Assembly: GCA_035578155.1 (NCBI GenBank)
Contig: JAPWDM010000016.1
Span: forward strand, 2,340,001 to 2,404,000
From: Brachynemurus nebulosus
Taxonomy: Eukaryota > Arthropoda > Insecta > Neuroptera > Myrmeleontidae
Length of the DNA stretch: 64,000 nt
Direction: 5' to 3'
Of the stretch, positions 20,849 through 37,312 are shown piece by piece (position 1 is the first letter of the stretch; each line of letters starts with the position of its first letter). Under the pieces are notes generated by a model. The model was given only the letters and a program-made list of their open reading frames with translations. It was not told the DNA's origin and made no database searches. Position numbers and translations under genes: made by a program.

Positions 20849-22138
20849 TGAAAAATATTGTTGCTCAGTTCTATAATAAAAATAAAGTACACTAAAAATC
20901 AACACTGGGTTATTTTCTAATAAAAATTTTTCCCAAAAAATGTTAAATTAAAGTTAAATTGATGCCTCTCTAGTTGTCCAACTTGTTTAAAATGAAATAA
21001 TAAAAAATAATACTGTGAATAATTTTATACATAGATATTTACAGAAATATATAAAATTTGCTTCTAATAATTTTTATTGAATGTTTTAACATAATTGAAT
21101 TTATAGTGTACTATAAGAACATGAAAAAATTTGTTTATTATTGTTAGCAAAAAAATTTTCGACGGTTTGACTAATACTCATACACATACTGCATACATAT
21201 GTACCAATACCAAATCAATAAATTATTCAAATCAACATTCATTGTCAACTATAAAAACCACTGCAGTGTAGGGTTGATCTATGGCAGCAGATAAAAGACA
21301 AATATTACAAATAGCAAGTACGTAGTACGTACACTTCTTATAAAGTCAGTGTTATATATTATAATTTAATAAAATTAAAAGTACGCAAGATATTGTGTGA
21401 TACACACAAAGTGGGAATGTCAAATTATAAGAATGGTAGATAATGGTTTTTTCATTCTCTTTACTTAAGTTTTTATAGAATGTATTTTACTTAAAATGAA
21501 TATCATAGTGACATCTGAAATAATTAAAAAAATTATTACATGTTCCAAGAAGTAGTTTAATAACGACTTTAATGCTATATGTACCGTGTATAGGAAAGGA
21601 TAAGATACTCGATGTTATGCAAAACAAAACAATATTTACATCTAATGAAATTAAGGATACAAAAATCTTAGAAATTAAAATATTTCCAGAAGTACGCAGG
21701 TAATATGTAAATAATTTTCGCTCTTTATCAATGTTTTTAAACCTGTTTTACAAACAAAAATTATTTGGCAGCCATTGAATTAAATATTTGTATTATACCG
21801 TATTTATTTAATGAATGTCGTAAAATACAGAAACTAACATTTAGTAAATATTTCAAAAAAAGAAAATTTATCTTGGAAATGTTAGTTTAATACCGACTTT
21901 ACCATAAAGTATTATACCTATACATATGTACATATACAGTGTAAACGGTGTATACGATCTTCAATATTATTATTTTATTTATTACCCTTAACAATTACGA
22001 AAATAAAAAAATTCTACACATAGCTACGTAATATAAACAATTTTCTGTTTCTTTTTATGTTTACACATTCTCTCTTTTACAAGGTATTTTATTTCGGCAT
22101 GGAAAAGATTAAAATGGCAACACTCAGAAAACTCCCAC

Positions 22139-22140
<2 letters not shown>
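20849..22140. other. AT-rich stretch with no supported gene
   Basis: I find no domain, RNA gene or long repeat. The right edge (22116-22140) carries ATGGCAACACTCAGAAAACT and CCACGG just before (TA)n, a word seen again at both sides of the (TA)n tract near 37.1-37.3 kb. Confidence 0.45.

Positions 22141-22202
<62 letters not shown>
22141..22202. repeat. (TA)n microsatellite
   Basis: Pure TA dinucleotide run of 62 bp adjoining the left arm of the inverted-repeat element. Confidence 0.95.
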
Positions 22203-25410
<3,208 letters not shown>

Positions 25411-25417
25411 TATAATT

Positions 25418-25442
25418 TGGCGCGGCCAACTTGGGGCTCGAA
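25418..25442 (+). promoter_or_regulatory. Primer binding site, tRNA-Lys(CUU)-like
   Basis: Starts TGGCGCGGCCAACTTGGGGC seven bases after the LTR end. It is complementary to the 3' end of metazoan tRNA-Lys(CUU) except for about three positions. Lys-primed sites are known in several Gypsy lineages. Confidence 0.6.
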
Positions 25443-25788
25443 ATTTTTCAGATTGTTCCTAAACTTTTGTATTTTCTCTACCTTTTGCGACTTTTGTATT
25501 TTCTTGGTATTAACATTTTTTTATTGTAGGTAGGTCAATTTTTGAACTGTGAGGAGTCCGATCGTGATTACGACTACTGTTAGAATTGGTTTTTACTTTA
25601 ATACTGTCGAAATCTGGGATATGGTTATTGCGGATTTTATTGCCTAAATGGAGTTCGATATTTTGAGTATGAATCTGCTATTGGCTTCAGCAATTTCGTA
25701 AGTGACTTTTTCTAATTACCTTAATTTATCCTATTTCCTTTTCTCGTCTGTCTGTCTGTTTATATTTTAAATATTTTTTTTCCTTAAT

Positions 25789-26889
25789 ATGGACACACAC
25801 GTGAGCTTTGTTGGTCTTAAACGAGACGAACTCGCCTATGAACTTTTACGCCATGGTCGTAGTGCCACTGCACTTACTGCCAGACAGATGTCTGCTTTAC
25901 TTAATTCAGGCTTAGAAATAGATCAAACATTTGCCCCTCCATTAATTGGTGAAATTGGCACATTACAGGCCAAATACACTCAGTTGTGCTCTGAAGTTCG
26001 TTTGTTTGTCGGTACGGAGGAGTCATTAGAATATCAATACCTTTCTAATCGAATTGCACATTTCTTACGTAGATTAAACCTCGTTAAAACCCATCGTTAC
26101 AGAGATGATAACTCAGTGCCTCTTATTGAACAAGCTACGTTACTAGAGAAATCATTTATGGAGCTAGACTCCGAACTTTTGGAGCGTAGTAAGCATATCA
26201 CTGCTAACGTTCCTATGGCGGTTCAAAACGCTGTACAAACTTATAAACCTCCACCTGTTTATAAGTGGAACATTAAATTAAATGGTACTGGTAACGTCCA
26301 AGAGTTTATAGATCGTGTTCATGAATTGGCAGAAGCACGACACGTGTCACATTACGATCTTTTCGTCTCTGCCGTAGATTTATTTGTGGGTTCGGCTTTA
26401 AACTGGTACCGAGCGACTAAACCCGACCTACAGTCGTGGGACCAGCTTCTAGATTCTTTACGCAGACATTAAGGTCTGTCTACTTCCGATGACGCCATCT
26501 GGAAGAGTATTTACAATATTAAACAAGGCCCTACGGAAAGGACGGTAAATCTATTTATTCGCCTTAAGCAATTATTCTCAAAGCTTTCGGTACAACCCGA
26601 TGAGTCACGTAAGATAGAAATCATTACCTCCGCTTTATCAAAAGAAAATAGTTTATTAGTGTCCATTGGCATGTGTGACACTATGGACAAACTGTACACA
26701 CTCTGTGCACAGCTTGAACGAGTAAAAGCAGAACACCTATCACCTCGTGTAAATAGTACAACACCTAGTTTTCCGTCGACGTCTCGATCATCTACGAGTA
26801 ACGTTCCTAATAAGTCAGTACGTTTTGTTTCCGCAATGAAATGCTTTAACTGCCGCCAGGAAGGCCATCATTTTCGTGATTGCGAATAA
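25789..26889 (+). pseudogene. gag: Gag of the Gypsy-like element, interrupted
   Basis: Structural protein of the retrotransposon particle. The frame runs from ATG 25789 (MDTHVSFVGLKRDELAYELL) through the capsid-like region (KWNIKLNGTGNVQEFIDRVH, WYRATKPDLQSW) to a TAA at 26470, and continues in the same frame to 26889. After the stop come SVQPDESRKIEIITSALS and a CCHC knuckle CFNCRQEGHHFRDC. A second knuckle-like CYRCG...CSKC follows just past the second stop. It carries one internal stop and one premature end, so it is non-functional as it stands. Confidence 0.75.
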
Positions 26890-26987
26890 CCTAAAACCCG
26901 TTATTGTTACCGCTGTGGAGCTCCTAACGTCACTGTCAGGACATGCTCCAAATGTAATCAATCTTTAAACGCCAAGTAGGCTTCCGT

Positions 26988-29900
26988 TTGAGTCGTCGGT
27001 CGCCTCCTTCAGTTAACAAGTCGATTCGTTCGATGAGGCTTGATTCTGAAGAATGGACTTCATGGTTGTCTACGGTTCGCAAATTTTGTGTTCAACCACC
27101 ACCTAGCAATAATTGTGAAAATCCGACGTACTCATTTGTTTCAGTCAATAACGACTCTCGTCCTTACGTCCGTCTGTATTTCTCTGGACGTAAAGTCTTC
27201 GGCTTAATCGACTCCGGAGCTGCCGTCACAGCAATTAGCTCAAAATTTTACGAACAAATTATACATAATCTTCCACCATTATGTCAGTTAAGCCCATTTA
27301 CTCAGATCACTGTTGCAAATGGTTCGTCCTGCGAAATTAAAGGAAAAGCTTTTATCCCGTATAAATTTCATAATAGTACTTACACCGTACCTACGCTTGT
27401 TATTGAAGGTCTCTCCAATGATCTTTCATTAGGAGTGGACTTTATCAAAAAATTTTGTATTTCGGTCGACTTTGCTCGTAACACATATCAGTTCGTCGGT
27501 TCTGATATTTGTTCACTAGAGCAAAATCAATCATTAACTGATGACCAACAGCGTAAACTAGAAAATTTAATTAAAAGCTTTCCACAACCAGATAACTTGC
27601 CCTGCACATCTGCTATCGTACACAAAATCAATGCCCAACCAATTAAATAGCGGAATTATGTTGTATCAAAACCTATCCACGATTTTATCAGGTTTATACA
27701 GGTTGATAGAATGTTATTTTTGGATATTATAGAAGCCGCTCAGAGTCCCTGGAACATTCCGATTGTGGTAGTTAATAAGAAATCCACTGATGGAAATCCT
27801 AAGTTTCGGTTCTGTCTTGATTTTCGTAAACTTAACGCAGTTACCAAAAAACATGCTTATCCACTACCATTTATGCATCAGATACTTGACCGTTTAGGTA
27901 ATGCGAGTTGGTTCACTACGTTAGACCTTAAGTCCGCTTTTGGCAAATTCCTTTAGACCCTAGTAGCCGTCCTAAGTGTGCATTTTCTGTACCCGGACGT
28001 GGCCAATTTCAGCCAAAACGAATGATGTTTGGATTAACCAATGCGCCTGCTACTCAGCAATGTTTAGTGGATACTATTTTAGGTCCTGGTCTCGAACCAT
28101 ATGTCTTTGTGTACCTTGATGATATAGTCATCGCTAATGCATCTTTTGATGAACACATCAAAACTTTATATGAGGTGCTAACTCGTTTGAAAGCAGCAAA
28201 TCTGACGCTTTCTTTAGATAAATGCCATTTCGCAAAACGCGAAATTAAATATCTTGGTTTTGTAATAAATTCCTCAGGTATACAAGTTGATTCCGATAAG
28301 ACCAGTGCAATTGCCACTTATCCAATACCTAAATCAGTAAAAGAAGTCCGTTCATTTTTGGGAATAGTATCGTGGTCGATGGGTTCCACATTTTTCGGAA
28401 CTTGCTGCTCCTCTAGTCAAACTTACGAAGAAAAATTGTAAGTGGAACTGGGACGATACCACCCAAAAATCTTTTGATTCTTTAAAGAAATGTTTGTTAT
28501 CACCACTCATACTTAGCTGCTCGGATCCGAATTTACCATATACGATACATTGCGATGCGTCCAACTATGCTCTCGGTAGTTGTTTAACGCAACAAACTTC
28601 TGATGGTCAGGAAAAAGTATTTGCATACGCTTCCCGTGCGCTTACTAAAAATGAAATTAATTTTTCCGTAACCAAAAAGGAATTACTCTCCATCTTGTGG
28701 TCCATTAATAAATTCAGAGGTTACGTTGAAGCTACCCGTTTTACGGTTGTAACGGATCATTTTGCCTTGAAGTGGTTACACAACTTGAAAAACCCTTCAG
28801 GTCGAATAGCACGCTGGAGTCTGCAATTGCAGTCATACGATTTCAACATTGTACATCGAAAGGGATCATCCTAGGCCTGGGTAACACTGCGCTACGCCGC
28901 GCAATTGCGTTAACTCACTATACTGTGTTAAATGCGTCAACTCACGTTTTTTAAAACTTGTAACGCATAACTCAGTGGTTAACTCAAATTAAATATTACA
29001 GTTTTAGACTTTATATTTATTTCATTCAGACCATATATTTATTTCTCACATTAAAAGTTTAACTCAAATTAGCGCACTTTTCATGACATGGCATTAGAAA
29101 TGAGGTTAGAAAATGTACATAAGTTTAAATTATAATAATTATTATATTCTTTGATTTATACCATACGTAAACGTAGTAACACCAGCATTTTATTTAGTTT
29201 ATAATATTATTACATACATAGGTATTATGTCGGAGGTGATATAGGAATTGGAATTTTTGATATAAAATAAATAAAAAACTTTTACATATTTCATTGTTAT
29301 TTATTTTATTTATTTTCAGGAATTATTAATTTTGGAATACACGAAATACAATAACACATTGAAATCTGGAAATCTTAATACGACTTTTTGGTAGTTTCAT
29401 TTGTTTTATGCATGCTAAACAAAATTTATAAAAAACCTGACGTTTAAAAAATGTGTTAATGACGTTACCGCGTAAATAATAAGCCGCCTATATAGGTACA
29501 CGATCCGTAATACTGTCAGTATTTCGAAATACTGGCATTATTACTGAAGTATGCATATATAGATTTTATATTATAATAATAATAATTCATTATTTTTCTC
29601 AGTAAATACTGACAGTATTATTAATCGTGTACAGGCCGCCACAAAATAGCAAAAAATAGGGAATAGGCAGGAAATGTTAATGGTGTCATGACAAAATGTC
29701 ACAAAGCGCGTGCGCCGCATGCGCTTGATATCTTCTGTATGTATATTTGCTTTCTACAATACCTACTGCGTTAAATAGCGCAATGAGTTACAACACTGCG
29801 CTAACACAGTAAGGTGCGCTTGAGTTATTGCGTCAACTCAAGATTTTTTACTGAGTTACCCAGGCCTAGATCATCCCATACGTTGCCTGACGGTTTGTCC

Positions 29901-30095
29901 CGTATACTTACCGACATTAACTTGATTGAGGTAACTAATACTCATTATGATCGTTGGTATCGGAGAATGTTAGCTAATGTTGAAAGGTTTCCCGACAAAT
30001 TTTCCCACTGGAAAATTGAAGATGGCAAATTATACAAATTCTGTACACCTATTAACCCACTAAATATAGATGAAGATCCTTGGAAGTTTGTGTGA
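26988..30095 (+). pseudogene. pol: Pol (protease, RT, RNase H) of the Gypsy-like element, broken; integrase missing
   Basis: Protease: LIDSGAAVTAIS (about 27205). RT: LDFRKLNAVTKKHAYPLP and WFTTLDLKSAF (motif A), then GLTNAPATQQ, YLDDIVIA (motif C, about 28110), KYLGFVI. RNase H: HCDAS (about 28550), KKELLSI, VTDHFALKWL. Breaks: a stop at 27648, a frameshift near 27935 after SAF, a second near 28375 after SFLGIVSW, and a 999-bp insertion at 28871. After the insertion the frame resumes (HTLPDGLSRI) and ends at 30095 near the region where H2C2 and integrase should start. Neither is found. Confidence 0.8.
28871..29869. mobile_element. 999-bp MITE inserted in RNase H, 6-bp target duplication
   Basis: Perfect 15-bp ends CTAGGCCTGGGTAAC, in a longer imperfect inverted repeat rich in GCGTTAACTCA-type words. 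ATCATC is duplicated at 28865-28870 and 29870-29875. Removing the element and one duplicate re-aligns the flanking RNase H frame, which proves insertion. The interior is non-coding and contains a smaller inverted-repeat unit (arms 29497-29524 and 29604-29632, TACACGAT and AATACTGTCAGTATTT). Superfamily unknown; 6-bp duplications are unusual. Confidence 0.8.
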
Positions 30096-31516
30096 CCCAC
30101 TTCACTCCGTCAACTTGATCGAAACGAAGGCTCTTTGCTAATGTTGACTAACATTAGTTGGGGTATGACATAAATAGAATTTATGTCATTTAATATTAAT
30201 AGTTCTCTAATTTACGTTATTTTTATCTTATTTTGCGTTTACCTTTCATAATAGAATCATTACGTTTTCTTTATCTTTTTGTATTACCTTTGTATACTAA
30301 AATTTAATTAGGGTTAATTAGCACTAAAATTAGTTTAACATTTAGTAATCATAATTAGCTTATAATTTAGTTTATAAAATAGTAACAATTTAATTTAGTG
30401 TGCTACCATTTCGTCCGACTTACGTCTGATCGAAATGAAGGCTCTGTGGCTAATTTTTCGGAATTAGTTTAACCCGATTTTATAACAGAGCAAGGCATTG
30501 TGGGAACAATGTCATTTAATTTAAACAAATATTTTTTGTGTGCAAATTCATTAGTAATTTAAACTTAAGGTTTTCCAGGGTTTTACTTGTGTGTTCATAA
30601 TACTACAATTTCTACCTAAATAATTTCAATAGTCACTTATTAAATTGAGTTCGTTGTATTTTTTCTGTTGTTACCTATAATAGTTTTATTTTTTGTTTTC
30701 TTATATTTCTAGTCAATGGGAATTGAAAATGACTCGTGATTATGCTATTTACAGGGGGACTCACTCAATTTTTTTCTTTTTCTTTTGTATTTCGTTCGTT
30801 GGGGGCTGACCAAACATTATGTTCTTACAGCACAACGATTTACATTGCCTTTTCTTTTCGTAGGTCCGGCCGACCACTATAATTTATTACTGCGGGGACT
30901 TACATAAATTTTTTTCTCTATTTTACGAGTGATCTCTGGCTGACCGGCTAATCCTTGTTCCATTACCCATATTCAATTTTGCAAAGCAAATCGCGTTTGC
31001 GGATCTATATTTGAGCTAAATCTCAAATTTAATTGAAATTTATTGAATTTATATTTGTCTCAGACAAATTTAGTTTAGTAAGTTAGCTTAGTTACTTATT
31101 ATTGCGATTATTCGGATTTATGTCTGAGCTGTCAGACTTAGGTTAAGTGAATTTTCTTCATTAGTAACCCGAAAAGTACAACGAATATCAACAAGAAACG
31201 AATTTCAACAAGAAACCGATTTCGAAGAAACGAATTTCCATTAAAACAACTAATTTCAATTTCAAAACCCTATTTCAAAAAAAAAACTTGCCTTTTATCC
31301 TTTATATTCCGTTCAGTCACTATTATACATTTTTGTACCTACAGCACTATGCGAAAATGCTGAAATTTTGGTAAGATTAATCAGTTTGGCGCCAAAATTT
31401 AGCAAACACATCTTTGCTAAAATAGAAATCACTTAACTGCTTTTAGGATATCTAATCTTACTATTCAAAAAAAAAAAAAAAAATTAAAAAAATTTTTTTT
31501 AACGGGTCGTTAAGAG
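30096..31516. other. Non-coding 3' interior of the Gypsy-like element
   Basis: There is no integrase or envelope frame. The word GATCGAAACGAAGGCTCT and a one-base variant occur at about 30117 and 30431, each followed by TTAG-rich sequence, so a partial duplication is present. A long A run (about 31467) precedes the 3' LTR. A purine-rich polypurine tract is not obvious. Confidence 0.5.
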
Positions 31517-33129
31517 TGTTACGTTTTGTACAACGTTTTCAAAATTTTAAATTTGCTTTTTTCCAAAATCAATCTTATTGTACTTACTTTGCTGCCGCCC
31601 ACTGTACTTTCTGCTGGCCCAGACTATACTTTATAATGTGTCAAATTCATTACATTTTTTCGAGTTGGTATTACTGCGATAATGTACTTTTCGCGCTAAA
31701 CTCCGGTTATATATATCAGTTGATCAGTTATGTTAATTCTCATTTAATTTGGTTTTTTTTTCGTAATCCCGACCGGACTCTGTATACAGGTATACCTAAA
31801 TTACTTCTAATATATTTTTCTATTATTGCAATAATGTAATTAGTTTTAACATTTAAAATTTTGGTCACATGTAATTTAAAGGTTATATGTTGAATTTAAA
31901 CTTTCTTTTTTAATTTTGTCTTTGACAATGGTTAATTTAATTAAATTTATATTTTTATTTATTCAGTTTCTTAAATATAACTCTGTATACAGGAATTTTT
32001 GTAACAAAAGTATGTGACAATTTGGTATAAACTTTGTAATGTGGAAACATTGAGTGGCGTATATGACAATTGTGGAAATTTGTTAACCTGAAATCATGCG
32101 TTACTTTTAATAAACAAATTATGGATGCAGTCAACTCGCTGTGGTTCAATTTGGAGTTTACGTTTTCTCATGTTAATTACATCTGCCTGCCATGAGTTCG
32201 CTTCAACCCTGGACAATCACCATAGTTTCAGCGTACTAAAGCCCAATTAATACCATCTTTAAAGTGGAAGTCTTTAGTTAAGTAATCTTGTTGGCATATT
32301 CTATTACCTTTTTTGCAACTTGGTTTTGGTGCTACTTTAGTTAACATATTAACATTGATTAGTGAACCTAATAAAGTGTAAAACAGTTGATTTCTATTAA
32401 CTTTCTGCCATTCAATTTTCTATTAACTCCTTGTAATGTGTTAGTTTTCATATTAACGTAAAACAGTTGAATTTCTATTAACTTTTCTGTCACTCAAACC
32501 TTTTGTTAATTTTATAATGTTCTAAAGTTTCATACTAATTGTAATTTAAGGCTACCTACCTAACCTAACTGTAATTTTAATTTTATAGCATGCGTATTGG
32601 TCAATAGATATTTGTATCTCGTAAATTTTCTATATTTTTCCTACGTTCTCTTTTGTAGTTTATTAAAATTATTGTATTTCGTAATTTTTCTGTATTTTCT
32701 TGCGTTATGCTAATTTTCTACTTCCTTATTTTATCTGACTGAAAATTTTTACTGACTGATTAACTAAACTTTTAATATTATGTAATTTATTTCTAAACTA
32801 ATTGTTGCTATTTTACAATTTCCTAAATTTTAATAATTTATTTATATTGTTAATTGTTATTGAAACAAGAAATTGTTGTTAATTATTTTCTTGTATCATA
32901 TAATTTTATCACTCAATTACCTAATTTTTTTGTATAAAACTTTATATTGGGAACAATCTGAAAATAACCCTCACGACCCTGAAATTGTACCAAAAATTGT
33001 ACAATTAAACAATTAAAACAAAAATTTACATGTAAGACTGAACTAGCTAAGGCAAAAATAAATTTTAATTTCAAACTGAAAATTTCTATTATTAAATAAA
33101 TTTCTTTTATTTACTTTGAATTATCTAAC

Positions 33130-33130
<1 letters not shown>
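31517..33130 (+). repeat. 3' LTR of the Gypsy-like element
   Basis: Starts TGTTACGTTTTGTAC and ends ATTATCTAACT, directly followed by (TA)n. In the compared first 300 bp only about four differences from the 5' LTR are seen (three substitutions and one TA indel). Confidence 0.85.

Positions 33131-33198
<68 letters not shown>
33131..33198. repeat. (TA)n microsatellite at the 3' LTR
   Basis: About 68 bp of TA directly abutting the 3' LTR, the counterpart of the tract at the 5' LTR. Confidence 0.95.
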
Positions 33199-33201
<3 letters not shown>

Positions 33202-35178
33202 GAACACGATAACACTCGAACGGAACATTTAATTTTTATGAAATTTGGAATTCTTGGACGAGTTCGTTAACCAGACACGTCGGATGCCCAGAAGTAGGTT
33301 ATTCGGGAATTTTTTGTCAACAAAATGAGTTTTTTGCTAGAAATAAGGAACTTTTCAAATTTTTTTTACACTAATTGAAAGGATGAGGCAAATTACGTAA
33401 AAAATGTTTTTAAACCATTCCTGTAAATTAATTATTTTTCGAGAAAAACTAGGAAATATGTCGTTCTCCATTTCACTCGCACTCACAGTCTTTTTTTGTC
33501 TGTCTCATGTTTTGCGATGCTATATTCTAAAAAAAGGCTTTATAAGTGGCGTGTCATGATTTTTTTAATCCAATTTAACGATTCGGCGTAATTTTATTCC
33601 TCTCAGTTGTAAAGTTTTTATAATATATCTATTCCATTTTTTATAGAAAAATTATCAAGTATATTTCTTTTATATAATATGGTTAGAATTTATGTTTACA
33701 CCTTACTAAAATTATTAAGAGTTTGCTACAAATGAATAAAAATTAGGTTAAACCATATTGAAATAATAATATTTTTACGTAAATTTCTGCCTAATTGATA
33801 ATACTTCTAATATATTTTTTAATTATAAAGTATCACCCGGACCCTATCAGAAATGGCCACTGTTCATCACTTCCTTTTCCACAAAAATTTTTAAAATATC
33901 ACTGCGCCTAAAAAAATTTTAAGCGTTTTCACCGATTTGGCGCCAAAAGCTTTCAGGGGGCACATGCCCCCACTGCCCCCCTAGATCCGGCCCTGAGTCT
34001 AAGGATAGTTAACTAGGGAGTGAACTTCAAGGATGTGAAATTCAATCGATTCAGCTTAACATAAATAGGATTTAATAGTTCTATCAACGAAATTCTTATG
34101 CATTTATAATTTCTCTCATTGTAAGGAGTGGTCCACCAAATTTAACTACTTTGTAATAGTCAGTGTCGGATATTACGCAATTTAAGAGATAATGTTTTTT
34201 TTTATTTAATTATTATCCGTAAACTTATATACAAGGTACAGATTTATGGATATTCGTAACTGTAACTAAAATTACCGGATATCCGAAATAATAAAATATT
34301 TGAAACCGAAACCTTATCCGAGATAAAAGTTTCGGATAATTATAGATAATTGCCTATAAAACGTTGACGATATTGACGTTCTACGATGTGGTATGTAGGT
34401 TAGTAACGTTTCATGACGTCAATGACCATCAGGATTTTAAATTTCTTTTTAAATTTTTATAAAGAAATTTAAAATTTACTTTTTACCATTGAAAATCGAT
34501 AATAAAGAGTCGATTTTTTATTCCCATTAGTACATTACTACTACAAAATTACTTTGTTATTATATGATCCAAAAATTATTCTTTTTATCGATTAACGACA
34601 TTTATAACCCAGCTATATTGGCTTTTGATATTAAAATATCAAGATACCAAAAAAAATTCAAACGTTGTATAATAACGAGAGGTCGAATTTTCGTGTTTAA
34701 AAATTTAACTTTTATAATTGTACTAGCTGCGGCCCAAGGTTTCACCCGCGTAATATCTGAATTATAGGTCAAATTACCTTTAAATTTGATATTCCGAAAT
34801 TCTGTGAAAAATTAATTATTTATAGTGTTTGGTTCTCAGTGTAGGCATCTGGAATTCAGTGCCTACACTGAAAATTATATGTTTTAAAAAAAAAAAAACA
34901 TATAATTATTATTCTACATAAATTTATTATGATCTGGGGCCCGTTTCTTGAAATCATTCGCAAATAAAACGTATAATTATGTAATTGTCAAATTACGAAC
35001 GCTTTTTAAAAAAGTAGTTTCTGGAAGAAAAACCTATAGGTACGGGATAATTTTACTGATAACTAGTTTCCGAGAAAAACTAATTTTTTTAAACGGAAAT
35101 TCGCTATATTATGCAGAAACTTTATCAAAGTTCATTTCAATGTGTCCATGTTATCAAATTTCATGTGACCATGATTCG
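33199..35178. other. Intergenic stretch with repeat fragments
   Basis: No gene. A hAT-like right end (CCCCCTAGATCCGGCCCTG, ending 33995) has no partner left end in view. A perfect 11-bp stem hairpin CAGTGTAGGCA/TGCCTACACTG lies at 34837-34870, and a second A/T-rich hairpin follows. CTAGCTGCGGCCCAAGGTTT, then CACCCGCG, at 34724 is the head of a widespread insect interspersed repeat. Confidence 0.4.

Positions 35179-35179
<1 letters not shown>

Positions 35180-35251
<72 letters not shown>
35180..35251. repeat. (TA)n microsatellite left of the solo LTR
   Basis: About 72 bp of TA, ending exactly at the TG of the solo LTR. Confidence 0.95.
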
Positions 35252-35255
<4 letters not shown>

Positions 35256-36307
35256 GTGCCGACAGAATTGCTGATGAATTTCCTTTAATATTTTCAATCT
35301 ATAGAATTATTATTTAAAATATTTCAAAATTATTTATTCATTATTTAACATTTCCTTTGATTATATTTTATGTATTTCCTTTTTACAAAATCTAGTTGAA
35401 ATTAGTAAAAATGCAAAATTCGCAATTCACATTTTACTAATAATAAATCAGTGTTCTAGAAGGTTCGTTCCAAAAAAACGCGTGTCATGCATTTTTGCTA
35501 GTTAAGCAGTAATATCTCTATAAATTTGTAATTTCAAAAAAAACAAAAATTTAGTTCTGGAAAATTTTTTATCAATTTTAACTCGTTACTCTTGAAGTCG
35601 GTCCGTCGGTATTTTAAAATTTTGAAAGAAAATTTGTAAAAGTAATAATGTTTCGATTGTTGTACGTAATTTTGATCATTTTTGTAATTGTTGTGCTTTT
35701 GTAAATTTAAAGACTTTTCTCCAAATTTATTCTAAACTTTTGTAAACTGAACTTTAATTTTAAATAAATTTCTTTTCAAAATTAATTCTTAACTTTATAA
35801 ATTTGATTTTAAATAAATTTTGTTAAACTTAACTTGGGACTTATTTGTTATAAAAAACCTTAAAAACAAACTCGACCGAAACAAACTTCTTAAAAATAAA
35901 ATTAAAACAAATCAAAAGAAAATAAAATTAAAATTAATAGCTTAAAATAAAATAATAACTAAAATCTAAAAGTAAATATTACAAGTAACAAAATAATTAA
36001 ATAAAACAGAAGTCAAAATAAATTAAAACAATTAAACAACGAAATTATTAATTATTTAAAATAAAATAAGAAGTATTTAAAAGAAGATCATCAAGTAAAA
36101 GTTTAAGCAACGCAAATAAGTCCGAAAGCATCAACCTAATCCAGAACTCGGTTTCTCCTGTTTCTCCAAAAAACTTGAGTGGCGATCACCCTTAACTGCG
36201 GATCCCAATAAATCGTCGTAGAAGAAGAATACTGGGTATAGAGATCATAAGACGACCGTGAGTCAAGTATACTTTCTCGTCGAACCGCTTCAGCTTCTTC
36301 GGGGCAC

Positions 36308-36311
<4 letters not shown>
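35252..36311. mobile_element. Solo LTR (1060 bp) of a second LTR family
   Basis: Starts TGTCGTGCC and ends GGCACGACA, a perfect 9-bp inverse pair with TG/CA termini. It contains CCAATAAATCGTCG, a possible poly(A) signal, about 100 bp before the end. No primer site or coding region adjoins it, so it is a solo LTR. It differs in sequence from the Gypsy-like LTRs. (TA)n lies on both sides, so any 4-bp TATA duplication is indistinguishable. Confidence 0.7.

Positions 36312-36394
<83 letters not shown>
36312..36394. repeat. (TA)n microsatellite right of the solo LTR
   Basis: About 83 bp of TA, the continuation of the tract at 35180-35251 split by the LTR. Confidence 0.95.
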
Positions 36395-36400
<6 letters not shown>

Positions 36401-36734
36401 AAAAAATAAAGAAATAATTTATTTGTTAAATCAGTTGATTATACAAATAGAGTTCGGTTCTACAAACATACATATAGAATAATATATGACCTTCAATATA
36501 TAAACAAGGTTACTAGTTTTAAATATTAGTAGACGAACTGTCCATTAACAAGAACAAAACTACTTGGTGCATTAATTTAAACAGTTTTGAATTCAAACAA
36601 TTTGCGATAAAATCGTAAAAATAACATTAGAAACACAGATAAATAATTTAAGATTAAGTGAACTTAGAAATATTACATATTAAATAATTTTATTATGAAA
36701 TCAATTATTCATTAATACCGAATGATCTTATACC

Positions 36735-37030
36735 GGGCTTTCATTATATATCGATACCCAGGTGATCACATTTTTTTAGGGCGCTTGGTAATTTGTTTAC
36801 TGTATGTTGGTGGCACTGTAGTGAAGTTAGTTGCTAGCTGAAAACACTAAAAATAAATAACCGAAATCATTCGTATATTTCAGTGATTCGTATATTACAT
36901 TAAAAATTTAGTTGAAGAATATAATAAATTTCATAAATAATCTTAAATTAAGTTCTTATTATATACCATACACACAAATATGGCGGAAATTATATTTTGT
37001 CACGTGGGTCTCGATATATAATGAAAGCCC
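36735..37030. mobile_element. 296-bp MITE
   Basis: Inverted ends GGGCTTTCATTATATATCGA, then .ACCCA.GTGA.CA; the first 20 bp are perfectly inverse at the two ends. TA-rich flanks (TTATAC on the left, TGTATA on the right). Non-coding. Confidence 0.65.
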
Positions 37031-37099
37031 TGTATATAGAGCATTAGAAGTATAGTTAAATACGTCATTTAACATGTCTGTCGAAGATATATATATATT

Positions 37100-37125
37100 C
37101 ATGGCAACTCCTGAAAAGCTCACAC

Positions 37126-37213
<88 letters not shown>

Positions 37214-37236
37214 ATATATATATATATATATATAAA

Positions 37237-37277
<41 letters not shown>

Positions 37278-37312
37278 GTGTGAATTTTGCAAGAGTTGCC
37301 ATTCGATTTATT
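37100..37312. repeat. Inverted repeat with a (TA)n core
   Basis: Left ATGGCAACTCCTGAAAAGCT, then CACACGGTATA; right is the inverse (ACCGTGTGAATTTTGCAAGA, then GTTGCCAT). Between them lies about 150 bp of TA-rich repeat. The same word precedes (TA)n at 22116-22140, so this is a repeat family linked to TA tracts. Confidence 0.6.
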
